64,000 nucleotides of DNA from positions 62,001 to 126,000 of the forward strand of contig NZ_JAADJU010000001.1 in the NCBI RefSeq assembly GCF_012933545.1. The letters run 5' to 3'. The translations under genes and the position numbers were made by a program. The notes below the pieces were generated by a model, which was not told the DNA's origin, searched no databases, and saw nothing but the letters and a program-made list of their open reading frames with translations. This DNA is from Rouxiella aceris. Its GTDB lineage: Bacteria; Pseudomonadota; Gammaproteobacteria; Enterobacterales; Enterobacteriaceae. Shown here piece by piece: positions 19,989-27,615 of this stretch (the first letter of the stretch is position 1; each line of letters starts with the position of its first letter).

Positions 19989-21157
19989 TACCTGGGAGTC
20001 ATTGACCTTAACTTTTTTACCGCTTCGACCACACGCCGGCACACATAGCGGATCTCATCCTGGCTGTTAAATCTGCCAACACCGAAACGCACACTACCCT
20101 GTGACTGGCCATTAGTGGCTCCAATAGCCTTAAGTACATGAGAGGGTGCACGTTGTGCGGAAGTACAGGCTGAGCCAGAAGAGAGTGCAATATCGGCCAG
20201 TTCCAATAAAAGCGAATCGGCATCTACATCATTAAATGAGACATTTAGTAAACCGGGTAGGCAATCAGTCATATGGCCATTGATACGAATATCGCTCAAA
20301 TTTTCCAGCATATGTTCGCGGAGTAACGACTTTAGATACGTTAACCTCTGAGACTCAACGGTCATATTTTTAACCGCAATTTCCACGGCACGCCCAAAAC
20401 CGACGATCCCGGGAACGTTAAGAGTGCCGGAACGCATACCTCGTTCATGCCCACCGCCAAGGACAAGCGGTGTCAGAGTGATATTTTTATTACCCGAGTT
20501 GAGGTAAAGTGCCCCAACCCCTTTAGGACCATATATTTTATGAGCAGAAAAGGAGGCAAGACCAATATTCATCCGCTGCATATCAAGTTCTATTTTGCCG
20601 AGCGCCTGAGTGGCATCTGTATGAAAAACAATGTCATGATCGTTACAAATCCTTCCTATCTGTTCAATTTTTTGTATTGTGCCAATTTCATTGTTGGCCG
20701 CCATAATAGAAACCAGATAGGTTTCGGCTTTGAGCGCACTAGATACCAGCGCTGGCGAGATAACCCCATCACTGTCTGGTGGTAAATAAGTAACCTCTAT
20801 TCCATTAGCTTCCAGCCTGGCACAACAATCAAGGACTGATTTATGCTCTATCATGGAGGTGATGACATGCTTTTTATTACTGCGGCCTTGTAGCCCTATC
20901 ATGGCCAGATTAATTGATTCGGTAGCTCCAGAGGTAAAAATCATATCCCGAGAATGGGGCGCATTTATCGATTCGGATATGGTTTGACGGGCATAATCTA
21001 CAGCCTGCATGGCTTCCCAGCCAAAGGAATGGCTTTGACTGGCAGCATTTCCGTAATGGTCGGTAAAATAAGGCATCATTGCAGCAATAACTTCGGGGTC
21101 TAATACCGTGGTGGCGATGTTATCCAGATATATTGGACGGATTACTTTGTGCATCAT
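19988..21157 (-). CDS. IscS/NifS-type cysteine desulfurase without IscU-binding tail
   Basis: PLP enzyme that takes sulfur from cysteine as a protein persulfide. 389 residues. H105 (EHK), PLP lysine K207 (SFSAHKIYGPKG), and the active cysteine C331 in LSSGSACTSAQRAPSHVL are all present; GGGHERGMRSGTL matches IscS closely. It ends at KKLRSMTPR, whereas E. coli IscS continues for roughly 20 more residues that contact IscU. This suggests a dedicated sulfur acceptor other than IscU. Gene is AT-richer than its neighbours, starts 35 bases after the upstream unknown gene and overlaps the MFS gene, all in one operon inserted between ygdR and tas. Confidence 0.88.
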   Translation of the reverse strand: MMHKVIRPIYLDNIATTVLDPEVIAAMMPYFTDHYGNAASQSHSFGWEAMQAVDYARQTISESINAPHSRDMIFTSGATESINLAMIGLQGRSNKKHVITSMIEHKSVLDCCARLEANGIEVTYLPPDSDGVISPALVSSALKAETYLVSIMAANNEIGTIQKIEQIGRICNDHDIVFHTDATQALGKIELDMQRMNIGLASFSAHKIYGPKGVGALYLNSGNKNITLTPLVLGGGHERGMRSGTLNVPGIVGFGRAVEIAVKNMTVESQRLTYLKSLLREHMLENLSDIRINGHMTDCLPGLLNVSFNDVDADSLLLELADIALSSGSACTSAQRAPSHVLKAIGATNGQSQGSVRFGVGRFNSQDEIRYVCRRVVEAVKKLRSMTPR

Positions 21158-21192
21158 GTTCTACCTTGAATAAATCAAATGACGATGGATTT

Positions 21193-21897
21193 TCATTGCC
21201 CGACCCTTATTATTTCACCCCGGCTTACCCCATTTTCTCCATTGACCAGATTAAGGCGGATACTCGCGGACACCCCGAGCATATGGCTGAGTTGTATGCC
21301 GCGCACATAGATCAGACGGTTTGACCAAGCGCTCTCTTCAAAAAAAACTTCCAACACATCATCTCTTCCTTTCTGCTTACCTGCGGCTCTTTCAAAATAT
21401 TCTTTGGTAATCGCAGCACAAGTGAGTTTATGGGGCGAGGCTTGGCAAAACGAGCCGACTTGCTGCGCTCCGTTGTCAGCAGACAGCATTCGTCTGGTTA
21501 GCGCCTGAGGAATGTGCTCAGACGCAAGGATGTGGACGATATGCTGCCTGGCTGAATCTTCATGAATAACGTGTATATCGCTGAGAGCTATTTGATATTT
21601 TTCCGCAATGGGCAAGAATACTCGCTGTATGACAGCATGCAGGTGATTTAAACGCGGGTTGCGTTGTTGAGAATTAGTTAGCTTGCTTCTAAGAAACTGT
21701 AATCGGAATATGCCATGATGATCAAAAGCTACGGATATTCTAGGTAGCCATCCGTGTTTATTTTGATAATCTCGGGCAAAACTCAATGCAGTGTCGAAGG
21801 CTTTATCTTGTGCCTCCACCGTTATTTTACCATCTTCATCAAGATAAACCCTTGAGTTTCCAGCCAATATACTGACCTGACCATCCTGTTCACTCAT
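21193..21897 (-). CDS. Unrecognised 234-residue protein, first gene of the desulfurase/MFS operon
   Basis: I do not recognise this family. The protein has no signal peptide or membrane segment and appears soluble. The N-terminal half alternates short strands and helices (GKITVEAQDKAFDTALSFAR, then ISVAFDHHGIFRLQFLR); the middle is histidine-rich (HVIHEDSARQHIVHILASEH), and two cysteines occur in GSFCQASPHKLTCAAITKEYF. TAAGGG lies 10 bases before the ATG. It is followed after 35 bases by the cysteine desulfurase, so it could be the sulfur acceptor or the enzyme using it; this is inference from context. Its upstream region is a 543-base AT-rich gap shared with tas. Confidence 0.7.
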   Translation of the reverse strand: MSEQDGQVSILAGNSRVYLDEDGKITVEAQDKAFDTALSFARDYQNKHGWLPRISVAFDHHGIFRLQFLRSKLTNSQQRNPRLNHLHAVIQRVFLPIAEKYQIALSDIHVIHEDSARQHIVHILASEHIPQALTRRMLSADNGAQQVGSFCQASPHKLTCAAITKEYFERAAGKQKGRDDVLEVFFEESAWSNRLIYVRGIQLSHMLGVSASIRLNLVNGENGVSRGEIIRVGQ

Positions 21898-22180
21898 GGC
21901 TATGTTACCCTTATTAATCAGTGCATTGAATAAAATAAAAACAACACCATTATATTATCAACCGAAAATACTTCTACTGGCGTCAATTAAAAATATATAT
22001 CAGGACAAACATATTCTGTAAAGGCCCCTATGACAGTTATTTTAACTCGCACTATCATTAACTATCTAAATCATTAACCAGTACAATTAAACCTTAACCC
22101 CAACTAATATATAGACTTAAAATCATTCATAATAAATATATTCAAACGCAACTACCTGATAGTTGAAAGCTTTCATTATT

Positions 22181-22199
22181 AATAATGATTTCCATTATA
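22181..22199. promoter_or_regulatory. Fur-box-like site in the AT-rich gap before tas
   Basis: AATAATGATTTCCATTATA matches 14 of 19 positions of the Fur consensus. It sits in the otherwise featureless, very AT-rich gap 21898-22440 between the divergent 234-residue gene and tas, just after palindromes TGAAAGCTTTCA and ATTATTAATAAT. Distance to either start is over 200 bases, so the target is uncertain. I see no other gene or RNA in the gap. Confidence 0.35.
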
Positions 22200-22440
22200 A
22201 ACTTAACAAGAAAAATAATAATTAATGACAGTATTTAAAGCGTTCGGTAAGTAAATGCCCGTGAGAAAAAACGGCGGAGATGGCCTAAAAATGCGTGCAC
22301 ACCCCCTTTCCTCTTCCCCCTCTGGCATCCCTTGTATATAGTCAGTAAGGCGTGGCTGCTGCAACGCGCGCTTGTTTGCAACTTTTCACCATCCATTTAA
22401 GCGCCAGCCAGACATTCTCAGACACTAAGGAAGATCGGCA

Positions 22441-23481
22441 ATGCAATATCACCGTATACCCCACAGTTCTTTAGAAGTGAGCGTACTGGGACTGGGCACC
22501 ATGACCTATGGTGAACAGAACAGTGAAGCCGAAGCTCACCAACAGCTCGATTATGCCCTCGCGGCGGGTATCAATCTGATTGATACTGCAGAAATGTACC
22601 CGGTTCCGCCTCGCCCGGAAACCCAGGGATTGACCGAAAGCTATATCGGTAGCTGGATCAAAGCCCGTGGCAATCGTGAAAAAATCATTCTGGCCAGTAA
22701 AGTCGCCGGGCCATCACGCGGTAATGATAATTCGATCCGACCGGGACAGGTTTTGGATCGTAAAAATATTCGCGCCGCATTAGACGCCAGCCTGAAAAGG
22801 TTGAATACCGACTATCTCGACCTGTATCAGCTGCACTGGCCACAGCGCCCGACCAATTTCTTCGGCAAGCTGGGTTACACTTACAGCGAAGATGCCTCAC
22901 CGGTAACGCTGCTGGAAACTCTGGAAGCACTGAATGAACAGGTGCGCGCCGGTAAAATTCGCTATATCGGCGTCTCCAACGAAACGCCATGGGGTGTGAT
23001 GCGTTATCTGCAACTGGCGGAAAAGCACGATCTGCCGCGCATAGTCTCCATTCAAAACCCCTACAGTCTGCTTAACCGCAGTTTTGAAATCGGACTGGCG
23101 GAAATCAGTCAGCATGAAGGCGTGGAACTGCTGGCCTACTCCAGTCTGGCATTCGGTACACTGAGTGGCAAATATCTCAACGGTGCCAAACCCGCAGGTG
23201 CGCGTAATACGCTATTCAGCCGATTTACCCGTTACTCTTCTGCCCAGTCAGAAGCGGCGATCGCTGAATATGTTGGCCTGGCCAAAAAACTGAATCTCGA
23301 CCCGTCGCAAATGGCGCTGGCGTTTGTGCGTCAACAGCCGTTCGTTGCCAGCACCCTGCTTGGTGCCACCACCATGGAACAGCTGAAAATCAACATCGAC
23401 AGTCAGGATCTAACGCTGGATGCCGACGTGATTAACGCGCTGGAAGAGATCCATAAACGCTTTACCATTCCGGCTCCTTAA
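22441..23481 (+). CDS. tas: Tas, aldo/keto reductase
   Basis: 346 residues, same length as E. coli Tas, an NADP(H)-dependent aldo/keto reductase of the Kv-beta-like group. Family blocks: LGLGTMTYGEQNSEAEAHQQLDYAL, NLIDTAEMYPVPPRPETQGLTESYIG (active Asp and Tyr), VAGPSRG, YLDLYQLHWPQRPTNFFGKLGY, IGVSNETPWGVM and the C-terminal cofactor block LGATTMEQLK. AAGGA lies 8 bases before the ATG. In E. coli it directly follows ygdR; here a 3.1-kb operon intervenes. Confidence 0.95.
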   Translation: MQYHRIPHSSLEVSVLGLGTMTYGEQNSEAEAHQQLDYALAAGINLIDTAEMYPVPPRPETQGLTESYIGSWIKARGNREKIILASKVAGPSRGNDNSIRPGQVLDRKNIRAALDASLKRLNTDYLDLYQLHWPQRPTNFFGKLGYTYSEDASPVTLLETLEALNEQVRAGKIRYIGVSNETPWGVMRYLQLAEKHDLPRIVSIQNPYSLLNRSFEIGLAEISQHEGVELLAYSSLAFGTLSGKYLNGAKPAGARNTLFSRFTRYSSAQSEAAIAEYVGLAKKLNLDPSQMALAFVRQQPFVASTLLGATTMEQLKINIDSQDLTLDADVINALEEIHKRFTIPAP

Positions 23482-23507
23482 TTTGTGGCCAGTATATGGA
23501 TCGACAA

Positions 23508-23526
23508 AGGGCGCTATCTGCGCCCT
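23508..23526 (+). terminator. First copy of tas terminator stem
   Basis: AGGGCGC-TATCT-GCGCCCT hairpin 26 bases behind tas, but without a T-run. The identical 19-base hairpin with a T-run recurs at 23658-23680, on the far side of a 126-bp repeat element. Confidence 0.5.
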
Positions 23527-23532
23527 GAGTTT

Positions 23533-23658
23533 GATGACAAAGTCGTCTTGATGATCGAGATACCCGGGCATAGCACACCTAGGGGCGCTCCGGCGGGCAA
23601 GCCCGCTACGACCCCAACGGTGCACTCTCCCTAATAACGAACTTTGTCAGCAGTCTGA
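23533..23658 (-). repeat. 126-bp palindromic repeat element, copy 1
   Basis: Reads on the - strand from TCAGACTGC-TGACAAAG to CTTTGTCATC. The inner 115 bases (23535-23649) are bounded by inverted TGACAAAG/CTTTGTCA and differ from the copy at 36786-36900 at only 12 positions by my count. The inside can fold into a long imperfect hairpin (GCGGGCTTGCCCGC core). No coding capacity. It looks like a MITE- or ERIC-class non-autonomous element but does not match ERIC. Confidence 0.85.
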
Positions 23659-23680
23659 GGGCGCTATCTGCGCCCTTTTT
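23658..23680 (+). terminator. Intrinsic terminator behind tas
   Basis: AGGGCGC-TATCT-GCGCCCT followed by TTTTT, a canonical Rho-independent terminator. Probably the original tas terminator; the copy at 23508 lacks the T-run. Confidence 0.75.
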
Positions 23681-23698
23681 AATGTCTACACCCACGAA

Positions 23699-24913
23699 TT
23701 AACTGCGACTCAGGCGTTTCTTCTGTTTAATCTTCCACAGCCAAAGCACCGTAATTGCCAGCGCAAATACCACGCCAAAACCGACGCCGATAGCAATAAT
23801 CGGCAGACCTACGCTGACCGCCAGCGAATAGAGGCCCAGCATCAGCAACATCGCGGTATTCTCACCGAGATTCTGTACTGCTATGGCGTTACCGGCACCT
23901 ACGGTATTTTTGCCCAAATGCTGCAACAAGGCGTTGAGTGGCACGACAAAAAAACCACCCAACAGGCCGATCAGTGCCAGCAGCGCATAGGCATTAAGCA
24001 TGCTGTGTTGCAAGGCAAAAAATACCACAGCGACACCGATACCAATACCGGCAGGCAAGCAGCGCTGTACCGTTTTCAACGTGATCAACTTTGCCGCCGC
24101 GCCGGCACCGAATACAATGCCCACCGCTACCATGGCATTAAGCAGCGTCGGCGTGGTGTTATCTGTGATCCCCAAAGCAACCGGCACCCACAGCACCAAC
24201 AGAAAACGCAGCGTCACACCGGCCCCCCAGAACAAACTGGTGCCTACCAATGAAAAACGTGTGTCGCCATCGGCCCACAGGGTACGGCAAGCGCTGAAAA
24301 ACGTAGCTGACATGCGACGTGGGTTCCAGGAGCCGCCTGGCCGCGCCGCCGCGAGTTTAGGAATAAAGGTATTGGCCGCTACCGCCCCCGCATAGGCCAG
24401 TACGCATACCAACAATGCTGCCAGTATATGCCAGTCCGCCAGCGCGCCACCGGCAACGGATCCCAGCAGGATAGCCGCAATGGTCGACGACTCCATTAGG
24501 CCATTGGCCTTGACCAACTGCTCACCCGAGGTAATTTCGCCGAGAATGCCGTACTTGGCGGGAGAATAGGCCGCGGCGCCGACGCCCACCAGCCCATAGC
24601 CGAGAAAGGGGTTAAAACCGACGCAGATAACCAGTGCGCCGAGTAACTTCAAGCCGTTGGCAAACATCATTACCCGGCCCTTGGCAAAGCTGTCGGCAAC
24701 CTGTCCGACAAAGGGCGCAAGAATAATATAAGCGGCGACAAACGCCATTTGCAGCACTGGCTGGCTCCACTGTGGATACAGCAGTTGTTTAATCAGCGCC
24801 AGGGTGGCAAACAGCAGCGCATTATCGCCAAAGGCGGACAAAAACTGCGCAACGATCACTGCCGTCATACTGCGCGACATCAGGGGAGATGCATTCCCCA
24901 CGGGCTGACTCAT
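23699..24913 (-). CDS. lplT: Lysophospholipid transporter LplT
   Basis: Inner membrane MFS-type flippase that brings 2-acyl-glycerophosphoethanolamine and related lysolipids to the cytoplasmic face for Aas. 404 residues (E. coli 397) with about twelve membrane segments; conserved N terminus [30 protein letters not shown] and [32 protein letters not shown]. Its ATG overlaps the aas stop as ATGA, so aas-lplT are translationally coupled as in other Enterobacterales. Confidence 0.96.
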   Translation of the reverse strand: MSQPVGNASPLMSRSMTAVIVAQFLSAFGDNALLFATLALIKQLLYPQWSQPVLQMAFVAAYIILAPFVGQVADSFAKGRVMMFANGLKLLGALVICVGFNPFLGYGLVGVGAAAYSPAKYGILGEITSGEQLVKANGLMESSTIAAILLGSVAGGALADWHILAALLVCVLAYAGAVAANTFIPKLAAARPGGSWNPRRMSATFFSACRTLWADGDTRFSLVGTSLFWGAGVTLRFLLVLWVPVALGITDNTTPTLLNAMVAVGIVFGAGAAAKLITLKTVQRCLPAGIGIGVAVVFFALQHSMLNAYALLALIGLLGGFFVVPLNALLQHLGKNTVGAGNAIAVQNLGENTAMLLMLGLYSLAVSVGLPIIAIGVGFGVVFALAITVLWLWKIKQKKRLSRS

Positions 24914-27078
24914 GCTTGATTCTCCGGTTTTTCTGCCATCTCGCGCAGGGTAACAAAATCAGGTTTTCCGCTGCCCAGCAGCGGCAGCGCTTTAAGTACG
25001 CGAATATCGCGCGGCACGGCAAGTTCAGGCACACCCAGCTCACGGGCGCTTTTGGCCAGTCCATCTCGTCCAAGGGTGGCATCGGTGGTAAATAAAACCA
25101 AAGCCTCACCTTTGGCCGGATCATGACGCGACGTAGCCGCATGCTGCCCCTCAGGAGAGGCATTGATGGCAATCTGCTCGACGCTTTCCAGCGACACCAT
25201 CTCACCGGCCAGTTTGGCAAAACGTTTTACCCGACCGCGAATGGCGCAATAGCCTTGCTCATCAAAGGTGACAATATCGCCGGTATCGTACCAGCCAGAT
25301 TCGATTTCACCCTGGGCATTTTCTGCCACCGGCAGTTCCAGCACCCCGGGGTTCTCCACCCGCAGATAGCCTTTCATAATATTGGGACCACGCAGCTGTA
25401 AGCGCCCGCCCTGCTCAATACCGGCAACGGGTAACAAACGCGAGTCCATGCCCGGCAGGATCTTGCCAACGGTATTGACGCGGGTCGCCATCGGCACGTT
25501 AATCGACACCACCGGCGCACACTCGGTTACGCCATAGCCTTCAAGGATGCGAATACCAAACTTGTTCTGCCAGAGTTCCTTGGTTTTATCAGCCAGTTTC
25601 TCCGCCCCGGCCACCACATAGCGCAAGCGCGCAAAATCATAAGGATGAGCAAAACGGCCGTAATTGCCCAAAAAGGTCGAGGTGCCAAACAGCACGGTGC
25701 AGTTTTGATCGTAAACCAGCTCAGGAACGATGCGGTAATGCAGCGGGCTTGGATAAAGGAAAACCCGCGCGCCGGTCATTAACGGGGTAAACAGCCCGAC
25801 CGTTAAGCCAAAAGCGTGAAACAGCGGCAGCGACGACATAAAGCGGTCGCGCGGCGTAAAATCGGCAATAGTGCGGATCTGCTCTACGTTGGCCATCAGG
25901 CTGGCATGGGAGTGCACCACCCCTTTCGGATTGCCCTCAGAACCGGAAGTAAACAGCACCAGCGCGGCATCATCAGGCTGTTGCGGCAGCATGGCCTGTC
26001 GTGGAAACAGCAGATGAAAGAGGATCCACAGTTTATCTTTGCCGGTCACCGTATCTTTCAGATCTTCGAGATAGACCCATTTCGCTTCACTGACCTGCTC
26101 GGGCAACTGGGTCAATTTGCCTTTTTCCAGGAACTGTCTTGAGGTAACAATAGTTTCAATCTGCGCCGCTTTGATGGCACTTTTCAGCCCCTTGGCCCCG
26201 GAGGTGTAATTGAGCATGGCCGGGATCCGGTTGCGCATGGAGGCACCAAAAATAGCCGCTGCGGTAATGGTCGCATTGGGCAGCAGCATCCCGACATGCT
26301 CACCTTCGCGGGTAAAGCGTTGCAAAATACGGCTGACACCGAGGGATTTTTTTAGCAAGCCCTGGTAGCTGTCCTCTTTAAAGGCAATATCGGCGATACA
26401 GGGTTTACGACGGCCATAACGCGTTTGCGCCGACAACAGCGCCTGATACAGGGTTTCTGCCGGTCGCGTGGCCATGCGCGCTGTCATCATAATGTCATGC
26501 AGCATTTCCCCCGCCAGCAGGCGGCGATCGCGCGAACGCGCGGCCTCAGGCATCGGCAGCTTTTGCGGCGGCAAAATGCTGATGGATATTTTGGGAAACC
26601 AGCGCAGCTTAAAGCTGCCAAACAGGCGACCAAAAACGGTGTATTCCGCGCCGTCGATACGAATTGGGATCAGCGTTGCCTGAGATTTTGCCGCGACAAA
26701 AGCCGCGCCGTCATAGATTTTCATCAACGAACCGGTGACGGTGATACGTCCTTCAGGAAAGACCACCACCGGGCGTCCTTTCTCTATGGCACGTACCAGA
26801 TGTTTGATCGCCATCGGCTTGGTGGGATCGAGGGGAACAAAATCCACGTAGGGCTTAAGCCAGCGCATATACCAGCTTTCGGTGATATTGGAGTAAACGG
26901 CAAACACTGGTTTGATCGGCAAAAAGAGTACCAGCAGCATACCGTCGATAAAAGAGACATGATTAGGGGTCAGTAACATCTTGGGGTAATCGAACCTGAT
27001 ATCCGCAGGTGTCACTGTGATACGGAAGATGACTTTAAACAGTACGCGAAAAAACGCGTGTAAAAACCGGTAGAGCAT
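24910..27078 (-). CDS. aas: Aas, 2-acylglycerophosphoethanolamine acyltransferase / acyl-ACP synthetase
   Basis: Bifunctional inner membrane enzyme that re-acylates lysophosphatidylethanolamine. 722 residues (E. coli 719). N-terminal acyltransferase has [11 protein letters not shown] (H40, D45) and [19 protein letters not shown]; the C-terminal AMP-binding synthetase has [34 protein letters not shown] and [16 protein letters not shown]. Coupled to lplT by an ATGA overlap. Confidence 0.97.
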   Translation of the reverse strand: MLYRFLHAFFRVLFKVIFRITVTPADIRFDYPKMLLTPNHVSFIDGMLLVLFLPIKPVFAVYSNITESWYMRWLKPYVDFVPLDPTKPMAIKHLVRAIEKGRPVVVFPEGRITVTGSLMKIYDGAAFVAAKSQATLIPIRIDGAEYTVFGRLFGSFKLRWFPKISISILPPQKLPMPEAARSRDRRLLAGEMLHDIMMTARMATRPAETLYQALLSAQTRYGRRKPCIADIAFKEDSYQGLLKKSLGVSRILQRFTREGEHVGMLLPNATITAAAIFGASMRNRIPAMLNYTSGAKGLKSAIKAAQIETIVTSRQFLEKGKLTQLPEQVSEAKWVYLEDLKDTVTGKDKLWILFHLLFPRQAMLPQQPDDAALVLFTSGSEGNPKGVVHSHASLMANVEQIRTIADFTPRDRFMSSLPLFHAFGLTVGLFTPLMTGARVFLYPSPLHYRIVPELVYDQNCTVLFGTSTFLGNYGRFAHPYDFARLRYVVAGAEKLADKTKELWQNKFGIRILEGYGVTECAPVVSINVPMATRVNTVGKILPGMDSRLLPVAGIEQGGRLQLRGPNIMKGYLRVENPGVLELPVAENAQGEIESGWYDTGDIVTFDEQGYCAIRGRVKRFAKLAGEMVSLESVEQIAINASPEGQHAATSRHDPAKGEALVLFTTDATLGRDGLAKSARELGVPELAVPRDIRVLKALPLLGSGKPDFVTLREMAEKPENQA

Positions 27079-27194
27079 TCCCTTATCCTCTTAAGTTGAC
27101 CCCTATCCGAATAAGAACAGGCAGTTAAGGAGGTTAGCATAGCCGGGTAAGGCTTGACGACTGCTCAACGGGAGTTTGAGAAAAAATGACGGGC

Positions 27195-27289
27195 AAAAAA
27201 AAACCTACGCATCTGCGTAGGTTGGTGCAAATTTAATCGGTATCCCCATGCAAAACATAGTGGATGACTCACCAATCAATACCTCTGGG
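27195..27289 (-). ncRNA. omrA: OmrA-type small RNA
   Basis: In E. coli the paired Hfq-dependent sRNAs OmrA and OmrB lie between aas and galR and repress outer membrane protein mRNAs (CirA, FecA, OmpT, CsgD) under OmpR control. Read on -, this copy starts CCCAGAGGTATTGATTGGTG, the conserved 5' seed, and ends in the terminator stem AACCTACGC-AGAT-GCGTAGGTT plus nine U. About 95 nt. The name OmrA follows its place nearer aas. Confidence 0.9.
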
Positions 27290-27437
27290 ACCACCAACTT
27301 TAGAGATAGCTAACGAAATGCACTACTTTTCAATCGCAAGAGTTATGCGCAAAATGCAACCAAGTGTAAAATTGACACAATGGATGTAAGGATGCGGTGT
27401 TTTTATCGGACGCGGCAGTGCAATGCGGATGGCGGGC

Positions 27438-27532
27438 AAAAAAAAAACCTACGCATCCGCGTAGGTTGGTGCAAGTTCAATCGGTATCAACACACAGGGT
27501 GTGCTGATGATCCACCAATCAATACCTCTGGG
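27438..27532 (-). ncRNA. omrB: OmrB-type small RNA
   Basis: Second copy of the pair, same 5' end CCCAGAGGTATTGATTGGTG and same 3' terminator stem (AACCTACGC-GGAT-GCGTAGGTT then ten U), with a different middle carrying its own hairpin (CACACAGGGTGTG region). About 95 nt. A -10-like TACATT lies about 8 bases before the 5' end. Unlike E. coli, the gene next upstream is a molybdoenzyme rather than galR. Confidence 0.9.
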
Positions 27533-27615
27533 ACTGTTAATGTAGCCGCTGGCGCCTTGTCGCCACCAGCAGGCAATCGCAACATTGATTGGCAAAGTGT
27601 AACCAGCAGTGAGGA

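Noticed and set aside
19988-21157. DndA of a phosphorothioation (dnd) locus
   Set aside because: No dndBCDE genes are adjacent; partners are an MFS transporter and an unknown protein.
23533-23658. ERIC element
   Set aside because: Length is about right (126 vs 127 bp), but the ends and core do not match the ERIC consensus I know.
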